A DNA stretch of 64,000 nucleotides from Polyporus tsugae (taxonomy: Eukaryota > Basidiomycota > Agaricomycetes > Polyporales > Polyporaceae): assembly GCA_024305745.1 (NCBI GenBank), contig JAHRBS010000001.1, positions 1,240,001 through 1,304,000 of the forward strand, in the 5' to 3' direction. The notes beneath the pieces are model-generated. The model was not told the origin of the DNA, made no database searches, and was given only the letters and a program-made list of their open reading frames with translations. Below are positions 56,085 to 64,000 of the stretch, piece after piece (the stretch's first letter is position 1; every line of letters begins with the position of its first letter). Made by a program: the position numbers and the translations under genes.

Positions 56085-58266
56085 GGCTGGGTATGACCTG
56101 GATGATTGAAACAGAGTCTTAGCTTCCCTAGGCACCAGCCCTTAGGCTGCCTGAGGGCGTCAAATTTGAGGAATCACGTCATCGCATTCTAGTTGTAGTG
56201 GTGGTAGTAGATACTGCCTTTCGACACTTCCGAGTTGCTCACAGGTTTGTTTCGTTAAACTAGGTAGGTGCTGTGTGCAAGAAGAGAGGCAGAACGACAC
56301 GGTAGGCAAACCTGGCCGAGCGGCAGATATCGAGTAGGGCGCTCCGGCTGGTTGCCACAGGACCGCCACACTGTCGCCATAGACGCTAGAATCGCGGCCG
56401 CGGTCATCCTCCTTCTTCCAACTCAATACTCAGTACTCAGTACCCAATACTCCCCATTGACACTCACCGCGCTGTACTCAGCGCAAACCTGCCCCAATCT
56501 ATGCTCATGCAACTGTAGGGCATCTCTGAACCGTGCGTCCGTCTCTAACGCCATTTGACTTAGTACCTGCGTCATGTTCGTCGAATTGAACTGATCCCGC
56601 TCCTGGTATAGAGGGATGAATGGTTTATCCCAGCGTGCATCGCTTCGTGCGTACCGTTACGTACCCGTGTCTCTTGGGCCCGGGAATCACTTTGGCATCT
56701 CGTTCAAGCTCAAGTTTCAACCGTTGCAACTTCAACTTGCACCGAGCGTTCCGCCCGACCCCCGGTCCCCTTGATCTGTTAAACCGCTTCATAGGTTTTG
56801 AGTGCTGGCAGATGTCGTCGTTTGATGCGCTCACAAGGTCTGGATGACCATCTCTATCCCCTTCCCAGACCACTATTGGCCAGTTCTGCTCATATCCCTC
56901 ATGGGCTCACGAGGCCTGATTTTTTCGGACAGGTCGGCATTTCAATTTTATGCTGCCTGCCTGAAGCTCCCTCCGAGTGGGACCTCCGGGACCACAATGT
57001 GTGCTTATTGCTGCCTTGACCCTCGTTCAAAGTCCAATGTTCAAAGCTCAAGTGCTAGAAGGGCTCATGGCAACTACGTGGCCGGTGGCTTTGGGTCAGT
57101 CGACTGTCCCTCATACCGATCCTTCGTCGTCTTACGAGAGTATGACAGGATGAATGCCGTCAATGTTGTTCCTCAGCAGCAGATAACTATACCATCACGG
57201 ATATTGACAACGCTTCCCTCGATAAAGTGCATTGTCGGCTGGAGCGGCCTGCGCTAATGCGTCGATTGCTACCATCCGACCCGACGGCCGATGTTGTACG
57301 GTGCCGACGGTGCCCATGTGCAGCGCACTTCCGTGAGGCTTCGGAGGCTTCGGCGCATCAGGTACGTCGAACCTAAGACTAGCTACTCAATACCGTAATA
57401 CTAGTCTCTGACTTCGAATTGGTCCGATATGTTTAGAACAAAGCGATGCTGTATAAGGCGGACCAGGACGAACCGGGGCGATGTCCAATGACAGATTGTT
57501 TCAACACCGACCGAAATGTTGTCCGTATTCAGGAAAAACATTTGTTGCCGTCACAACAGCCTTTGGGAGCTTCGGCGAGGCTTCGCCAGCCGCTGCATCT
57601 GCGATCAGTCACAGGCGGGCGTCACGGGTCACGGTTGGCGTCTTCTTCCCATGGTGGTCCAATGATGGATCAGATTCACAGCCTCGATGGGTCCCAACTT
57701 CTTCTCCCAGTAACCCCGACGCTGACTTCGTGCCCAGGACGTGTCCATAGGAGTTGCAATGGGGCCAGAAATGTTCAGCTTCTTCTTCAACAGTCTCCCC
57801 GTCAGAGTCTGTCGTAGCGACACGGGCGCTACTGTATTGCCTATCATTCGAGAAACCATGCGCCTGTCAGCGACTTTTTCACTTGGTCAGTCACTGAGCG
57901 CGCCGCCCGGAGTTGATAATGAAATTTCGTAGCAGGCGTCCATGACGATGTGGCGCTACAGACGGATCGAATCTGGGAGTTTCGCGGCTCAAAGCGGCTC
58001 TCCTTGATCGTTATTCATGGAAGGCAACAACAAAGACAACAAAGGGCAACAATAAGGCAATGCACACCCACGAGGCCTAGCGCGACGTATATAAGGAAGG
58101 GTACATATCCCCGGGTTTTGTCCCTCGTTCGGCTCACTCGCTCTCCTGGACGTTTCTCTTCTCCGCGGTCTGCGATCGCTAGCCCTTCGACTTGCTTCAG
58201 TGACCTGGGGTCCGTATCCAGACATCCTCCTCATAGCGTAGACCGCCCTATACTCTTACGACCGAC
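56085..58266. other. Divergent intergenic region
   Basis: About 2.2 kb between THI6 (leftward) and the CBM19 gene (rightward). Short overlapping frames only; a TACTCAGTACTCAGTACC run near 56425-56445 and a CAA-rich stretch near 58025-58055. The right end carries the TATA box of the CBM19 gene. Confidence 0.5.
58088..58095 (+). promoter_or_regulatory. TATA box of the CBM19 protein gene
   Basis: TATATAAG, 179 nt upstream of the ATG at 58267; consistent with a strongly expressed secreted-protein gene with a 5' UTR of about 145 nt. Confidence 0.55.
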
Positions 58267-59627
58267 ATGAAGTTTTCCGCAATCGTCGCTCTTTCCATGG
58301 CTCTCGCTGTCTCGGCCCGGCCCAAGTATCTCGGTCGCCGTCAGGACTTCAAACTTAAGAACGGTCAGGATGCGATTGCCCTGAAGTAAGTCCCATCCAA
58401 GGGCCTCCGTCACGAGTCACACCTAGCTGACTTCTTTGTCTTCAGCCAAAAGTTCGCGACCCTCACTCCGACCTCTGCCTGTACCACCGGCGAGCAAGCC
58501 TGTGTGAACGATCAGTTCGCTCAGTGCGTGAACGGCAAATTCCAGCTCCAGCCGTGCGCAGCAGGAACAATGTACGTTTCACTCTCGATGATCGTCTCCC
58601 ATACGTGATGCCCCGTATTGAATATTGAGCGCTGACATGATATGTCTATCAGCTGTGTTGCACTCCCCCTCGTCAACTCGGCGGGAACCAGTGTGACGTG
58701 CGACACGGCCGCTGACCGTGATGCGCGCATCGCTGCGACGGGTGCGACAGCTGGCGCGGCGTCCGCGGCTCCCCCGCCCCCCGCGTCATCCGCCGCGGCT
58801 CCCCCTGCCTCATCCGCAGCCCCTCCCCCTCCCCCTGCCTCATCCTCCGCAGCACCACCGGCCACCTCGAGCACGACTGCTGGTAACAACGCCGGCAACA
58901 CCGGTGCCGCCGCTGGTGACCCCCAGACGTCGACGACGCTCCTCGACTCTGTCATAGCGAAGGGCTTCGCGCAGAACGGCCAGGCTCAGGCCGACCCGGG
59001 CCAGGTTCCCTCACTCACGTCGACGAACAACTTCATCAACTTCTGCGCGACGTCGAACAAGGCGATCACGAACGGCCAGCAGATCAAGGAGGGCTCGTGC
59101 AACCCCGCGCCGATGGGCGAGATCGCGTCGTTCAACAACATGCCGTCGTCCAAGTTCGTGAACCCAAAGAACAACGGCAAGGTCGCGGCGAACCAGAACT
59201 TCACGATCCAGATGGCGATCAAGAACCTCGAGACCGGCAGCTTCGTCAACCCGAACACCAACTTCTTCGCCGCGCCCCAGCAGGTGAACGCGCAGGGCAA
59301 CATCAAGGGCCACTCGCACGTCGTCGTCGAGAAGATCGATGCGATCGACAGCACTGCACCCACCGACCCCACCAAGTTCGCGTTCTTCAAGGGCCTCAAC
59401 GCCGCCGCCGATGCTAACGGCATCCTCTCCGTCCCCGTCCCTGGCGGTCTCCCAGCCGGGGTGTACCGCCTTGCGTCCATCAACTCTGCCGCGAACCACC
59501 AGCCCGCGCTCGTCGCTGTCGCCCAGCACGGTGCCCTCGACGACATGGTCTAGTGAGTACACCCTCTTGTTCCCGGCCCCGTCGCACGTGTTGACCACGC
59601 CGTTCCTCCAGCTTCACTGTTGCTTAA
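58267..59627 (+). CDS. Secreted protein with CBM19 chitin-binding module and unknown C-terminal domain
   Basis: Exons 58267-58385, 58446-58571, 58653-59552, 59612-59627; 386 aa. Signal peptide MKFSAIVALSMALAVSA, then a dibasic GRR (possible Kex2 site). A CBM19 module spans about 48-95: CTTGEQACVNDQFAQCVNGK, LQPCAAGTICVALPL, and GTSVTC, with the six-Cys spacing of that family, which binds chitin. A Pro/Ser/Ala linker of about 60 residues follows. The C-terminal domain (about 165-386) has FINFCATSNKAITNGQQI, EIASFNNMPSSKFVNPKN, HSHVVVEKIDAID and LPAGVYRLASINSAANHQPA; it is a conserved basidiomycete domain of unknown function, sometimes labelled in databases as ribosomal protein s17, which I regard as a misannotation. 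A cell-wall or developmental role is inferred. The last exon is 16 nt. Confidence 0.85.
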
Positions 59628-60741
59628 ACGTTCACATGCACCACGCTCGTTTCTGTCCGTCACGCTATTTATCGAGGAAACCCTCGGATGTTCTGGCAGG
59701 AGTACAGAAAGCCTGGTCTGCGTTGTACTCTCTTATACCTCCTTCCTGTATCCCTAGTCACAGTTGCTGAAATATTATAGTCGAAGTGCTTCCTAAACCA
59801 TCGCCATGTGTGCCGATTTGAAGTTGAAACGCTCTGTCAGCTCAGGTAATTATAAGGAGGCTTTGCAACATTAATGTCAGTGACTCCACCGCGCGTGAGC
59901 CTGAGAACGCCTACTGTACTATAGGTCGCTGGTAATAGGACACCGTTTGTTGTCGACTGCTCGTTTTTTTCGCTTTACGTAGAGCTGGCGCGCCCCGGCC
60001 CGCCGCGACGGGAGCCGCCCAGCCGTTGGGCAGGCCGTCCGCCTCCGTCCGGGTCAACACGTCAGTGAGGAAAAGCCTCAAGTACTGGGCTGTCCGGGAG
60101 ACGCACTCTGAGTCGGTGTCATGTCACTGGTAGACTTGGGTCGACGTGTCATCAAGTGAGGGCGTCCAGGTGGCTTCGCTTATTCCGGCACATGCAGAAG
60201 AAGGTCGAAGGACCCGAGCTACAAATTGGCAAATGACCTTTTCTTGCATGGATTTACAGTTTCTGGTGAAGCTCAAGGCGAGTCCTAGATCTACTCGTAC
60301 GCCTCGCACGCGAATGAATGCATTCCAGGCTTACACTCCCAATCCTCCTCAGCTTATAGCACAGGGTCATAGATCTAGACATGTATTCTTGCGATTACAT
60401 GGGACGCAGCCATCAACTTCCTCTTGCGGTCGCATGCCGAGGTGAGGCAATGCTGCATTGGTTTGGCAACGCATTCATGATTCAGGCTTGCAATCTTCTG
60501 AGAGCAGTTTCTTCAAGATGACTCGGATGCGAACAAAGGCTATGGAATTTGAATAATATCCCATGCCACATCCGTGCCAGAGCCATCGTATCTCCTGCGA
60601 CTACGTGTCCTCTTCCACGTCGAGTATTAGAGCGCCTACATTTTCTGCAGAAAACACACTGACGTGGCTTTTAGGTCGGCATATAACACGGTGGGTCTAA
60701 CCCGAGATCGCCAAACCACCTCCTCTGCCCCCTCAGCTCAG
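59628..60741. other. Intergenic, 3' UTR and promoter
   Basis: About 1.1 kb between two tandem genes. No protein or RNA gene recognised. Confidence 0.5.
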
Positions 60742-63184
60742 ATGTCTCGTCCAACGGGAAAGCAATCTCGACGACTTGTCTCGTCGCTCTCTATAATCTT
60801 CCTTGTCTTCTTGGCTATTATTCTGCTATGTCCCATCTCAGTCAAGGCCAACATCGGGGCTGACAAGAAGATGGAGGAACATATTATCGGCATTGGTATG
60901 TTTCTGTTGAGAGGACGAGGTGTCCCGGTCTGTTCATTGACACTCATTACCTATACTTGCAGACTTGGGAACAACATACTCATGTGTCGGTGTAAAGCGT
61001 GGGGGACAGATAGAAATCATCGCCAACGACCAAGGCCACAGGATAACACCGTCATGGGTCGGCTTCACCGAGGAGGAACGACTGTGCGTCCATTTTGTAT
61101 TTTTTTTTTTGGGGGGGGGGGTATGTTGACCAAGCTCTTGTGTAGTATTGGTGATAGCGCAAAGAACGCGTTCCATTCCAATCCTCAAAATACAGTCTTC
61201 GACGCGAAGCGGTTAGTAGGCCGCAAGTTCAACGATCCAGAACTACAAAAGGATATGAAGTATTGGTACGTCTCCTCGCGTCCTACTAGCTCACCATTGC
61301 TTAGTTCGGTGGAGGCCGTTCAAGGTGACGTCGAGAGATGGAAAACCGACAATCCAAGTCAAACACCGGGGAGACCTCCGCGAATTTGTGGGTGCTCAGC
61401 ACTATTCCCCATGCTTGACTTTTTTAATCATTGTCATTCAGACGCCAGAAGAAATCTCCGCCATGGTTCTCGGGAAGATGAAGGAGACGGCGGAGTCGTT
61501 CCTTGGCGAGAAAGTCACCAAGGCTGTCGTTACTGTCCCTGCCTGTCCGTTGCACCCCCATTTTCGCCGTGTCCGTCCACTCATTCCTGCCAGACTTCAA
61601 CGACGCACAACGTCAAGCCACGAAGGACGCTGGTACGATCGCCGGGCTGGAAGTGCTTCGTATCATCAACGAGCCCACCGCAGCCGCGCTCGCATACGGC
61701 CTCGACAAGAAGGACGGCGAATCGCAAATCATCGTCTACGACCTCGGCGGCGGCACGTTCGACGTCTCCCTCCTCTCCATCGAGGACGGCGTCTTCGAAG
61801 TACTTGCCACCGCCGGGGACACCCACCTCGGCGGCGAGGACTTTGACAACCGCGTCATCGACTATCTCGTGAAGGAGTACAGGGAGAAGACGGACACCGA
61901 CGTCAGCGCGGACCTCCGCGCGATGGGCAAGCTCAAGCGCGAGGTCGAGAAGGCGAAGCGGACGTTGTCGAGCCAGCAGTCGACGCGCATCGAGATCGAG
62001 GCGTTCGAGGGCGGGAAGGACTTATCGGAGACGCTGACAAGGGCGAAGTTCGAGGGGCTTAACATGGACCTGTTCAGGAGGACGATGAAGCCTGTCGAGC
62101 AGGTGCTAAGGGACGCGAAGATGAAGAAGGAGGACGTCGACGAGGTGCGTCCATGCTCGTCCGCTCCTCTTTCCCGCATCGTGTCTTGACATAGCTGGCT
62201 TGTTCGTAGATCGTCCTTGTCGGTGGCTCTACGCGCATCCCGAAAGTCCAGCAGCTCCTGAAGGAGTACTTCGGGAAGGAGCCCTCGAAGGGCATCAACC
62301 CCGACGAGGCGGTCGCGTACGGCGCCGCCATCCAGGCTGCGGTCCTCGCGGGGGACGGCGACTACTGTACGCTCGGGCTGGTCGACATCAACTCGCTCAC
62401 GCTTGGCATCGAGACAACCGGCGGCGTGATGGCGCCGGTCATCCGGCGCAACACGGTCATCCCAACGCGAAAGAGTCAGATGTTCTCGACCGCGGCGGAC
62501 AACCAGCAGACGGTGCTTATCGGGGTGTACCAGGGCGAGCGGCCGCTGACGAAGGACAACCACCTGCTTGGGAAGTTCGAGCTGGCGGGCATCCCGCCCG
62601 CGCCGCGCGGCGTGCCGCAGATCGAGGTCACATTTGAGATCGACGCGAATGGGATCATGAAGATCTCTGCGGCGGACAAGGGAACGTGAGTAGCTGGCGT
62701 TTCACAGCTATCCGGCCGTGGGTTTTGTTGTCGCTGATCGGAGGCGACTCGCAGAGGAAAGTCGGAATCCATAACGATCTCCGAGAGCCATCTCAAGACG
62801 GACGAGATCAACAGGATGATCAAGGAGGCCGAGGAGTTCGCGACGCAGGACACAGAGCTCAGGAGCCGCATCGAGAAGCTCAACGAGATCTCCACATTCA
62901 TCTGGCAACTGAAGTCCGAACTCGCCGACCCTGACGGTCTTGGCGGGAAGCTTAGCGACGACGATAGGAGGACGCTTCAGGAAGAACTGAAGCAGGCCAA
63001 CATCTGGCTCGAGGAGTCCGGCAAGGCTGCCACGATGGACGAGATCGAACAGAGGTTTGCTCAGGTTCAGGCCGTCGCGAGCCCCGTCACGAGCGCACTA
63101 TACCAGGCTTCCGGCTTCCGGGACGGTCCTCGGGAGCCTGAGGATGAGCCTGACCAACGTACTGGCAGGCATATGGAGCTGTGA
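60742..63184 (+). CDS. ER-type Hsp70 (BiP/Kar2-like), divergent, ending HMEL
   Basis: Eight exons: 60742-60895, 60963-61083, 61146-61265, 61315-61387, 61442-61544, 61594-62144, 62210-62685, 62755-63184; 675 aa. An N-terminal hydrophobic signal ([18 protein letters not shown]) precedes the Hsp70 ATPase domain with all three signatures: [28 protein letters not shown], and [20 protein letters not shown]. The peptide-binding domain has [20 protein letters not shown] and [21 protein letters not shown]; the lid is helical. The C-terminus HMEL resembles the HDEL/KDEL retrieval signal with Met in place of Asp. Compared with the usual fungal BiP, the segment before [10 protein letters not shown] is altered ([15 protein letters not shown]) and the lid is less conserved, so this may be a second, specialised paralog rather than the housekeeping KAR2. 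An in-frame ATG at 60664 would extend it but gives a non-signal N-terminus. Confidence 0.88.
61100..61121 (+). repeat. T11-G11 homopolymer pair in an intron
   Basis: Eleven T followed directly by eleven G inside intron 2 of the Hsp70 gene (61084-61145). Prone to sequencing error and slippage; the frame of the gene does not depend on it because it is intronic. Confidence 0.85.
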
Positions 63185-63470
63185 TCATCACAGGTATCAA
63201 CCAGTGCGTTCTTAGTGGTCTTTGTTACCTGTATTTTTATATTTGTATATCTTAGCCTCATCTAAGTAAAGCATCGTGTATCTCTCCTCTACCCTTTGAT
63301 CACATAAAGTCTGCTTTATACTGAGCCCAACGTAAATATCGTGGCGCCAACAATCTCGCCGGGTTTGAGTTTACATCCTGCGCCAAAGCGCTTCCGGACA
63401 TTGACACGACGATGGCGAGCCACTCTAGCGCGATGTGGAAGATGTTCATCTGCAAAGCTTGTTGTCCGTC
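63185..63470. other. Intergenic, between convergent genes
   Basis: About 285 nt between the Hsp70 stop and the stop of the leftward membrane-protein gene. Nothing recognised. Confidence 0.5.
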
Positions 63471-63909
63471 TCAGGACATGATTGGGTATACGCTGGAGGG
63501 GGTACTTGTGCTAGATGTGTCATCTTCGTCGGGGACGCCAAAACCTCGACTTGATGATGGCGGAAAGGTGGACCGCAGGAGGAGACCTGAGGGCACAGCC
63601 GCGACGAGATCCCGCCCGACGGAGACGAACCCGACAGCGAGCGTGCTCTGCGCGTAAGCGAGCAGGACCGGGGACATGGGTTTTGTGGTGTCGGGAGTCT
63701 GCGCTGCCCAGGCGCGAAGGACGAAGAAGACGACGCTGCAGATACAGTAATACGGCCATCCGTCAGCTCTCGGCGATAGCCGGATTGAATGCCAAGACTC
63801 CGAGTCCGAGTCGACGTACCGCTTGACGCTTGGCCATAGCTTGAATATTGCGATCAACTTTCGAGAGCTCCGCTTGCTTAAACGGTAGGTCGCGACCGGG
63901 ACGAGGATG
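63471..63909 (-). CDS. Membrane protein, C-terminal part (5' end outside window)
   Basis: Two exons are supported: 63909-63820 and 63735-63471, joined by a GT-AG intron that completes one Arg codon; upstream exons lie beyond 63909 and probably right of the window. The first exon begins with ILVPVATYRL then basic SKRSSRKL; the second has RVVFFVLRAWAAQ and a hydrophobic stretch MSPVLLAYAQSTLAVGFVSV that could be a transmembrane helix, then a Ser/Asp-rich tail (DEDDTSSTSTPSSVYP). The pattern fits the end of a polytopic membrane protein with a cytoplasmic tail. I do not recognise the family. Stop codon at 63471-63473. Confidence 0.5.
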
Positions 63910-64000
63910 CTGCAAGTAGAGGGCAGTGACGAATAAATTTAAACACGAACTTAAGGTGCGTAGTCGAAGGATGAGGCTTGAAGGCACGCCTCCGATCAAG

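Noticed and set aside
56085..56170. Possible TPP riboswitch upstream of THI6
   Set aside because: The region was read on the minus strand for the CUGAGA and GGGUAAUACCAGC-type conserved boxes; neither is present.
1..64000. tRNA, rRNA, CRISPR and bacterial-type terminators
   Set aside because: I looked for TPsiC-arm sequences (GGTTCGAATCC-like) and regularly spaced repeats on both strands and found none that fold into a supported structure; the genome is eukaryotic.

Overview
The window is nuclear DNA from a filamentous basidiomycete, most likely a wood-decay agaricomycete of the Polyporales type. The evidence is a GC-rich sequence, short introns of about 50-65 nt in almost every gene, compact gene spacing, and protein families of fungal character (Zn2Cys6 regulator, Cdc24 with PB1, bifunctional Thi6, CBM19 secreted protein, GH63-like protein related to yeast YMR196W). 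No rRNA, tRNA, CRISPR array or intact transposon was recognised. All gene models below were assembled by reading exons across frames and joining them at splice sites that keep the conserved protein frame; exon coordinates are given in the evidence.

Layout. 1-5 kb: 3' end of a PP2C phosphatase, then (minus) a regulator with two tandem Zn2Cys6 clusters and an integrase-like HHCC zinc motif. 5-9 kb: a small secreted protein and (minus) DBF4, the activator of Cdc7 kinase. 10-18.4 kb: a gamma-tubulin complex protein, (minus) CDC6, and a single-pass membrane protein. 18.4-22.3 kb (minus): SPO11, the meiotic double-strand-break transesterase, and a BTB-domain protein. 23-32 kb (plus): an RGG-box coiled-coil protein of caprin type, a mitochondrial carrier, and a large RhoGAP. 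33-39 kb (plus): a GH63-like cytosolic glycosidase and a calycin-like protein. 40-43.4 kb (minus): CDC24. 43.4-48.4 kb: a gene-poor stretch. 48.4-51.2 kb: RAP1, a telomere protein with BRCT and three Myb modules. 52-56 kb: a phytanoyl-CoA-dioxygenase-like protein converging on (minus) THI6. 58-64 kb: a secreted CBM19 protein, a divergent ER Hsp70 (BiP-like, ending HMEL), and the 3' end of a membrane protein gene on the minus strand.

Themes. Several genes act in chromosome duplication and segregation: DBF4 and CDC6 (origin firing and licensing), the gamma-tubulin component, SPO11 and RAP1. DBF4 and CDC6 each have clustered ACGCGT (MCB-type) sites 170-245 nt upstream and KEN motifs, which suggests shared G1/S transcription and APC/C turnover. 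CDC24 and the RhoGAP are opposing regulators of Rho-family GTPases in polarity. The most unusual points are two genes that look as if they grew by duplication of exon modules with a conserved intron position (the zinc-cluster gene and RAP1), several microexons of 7-24 nt, GC-AG introns, and the divergent ER Hsp70.
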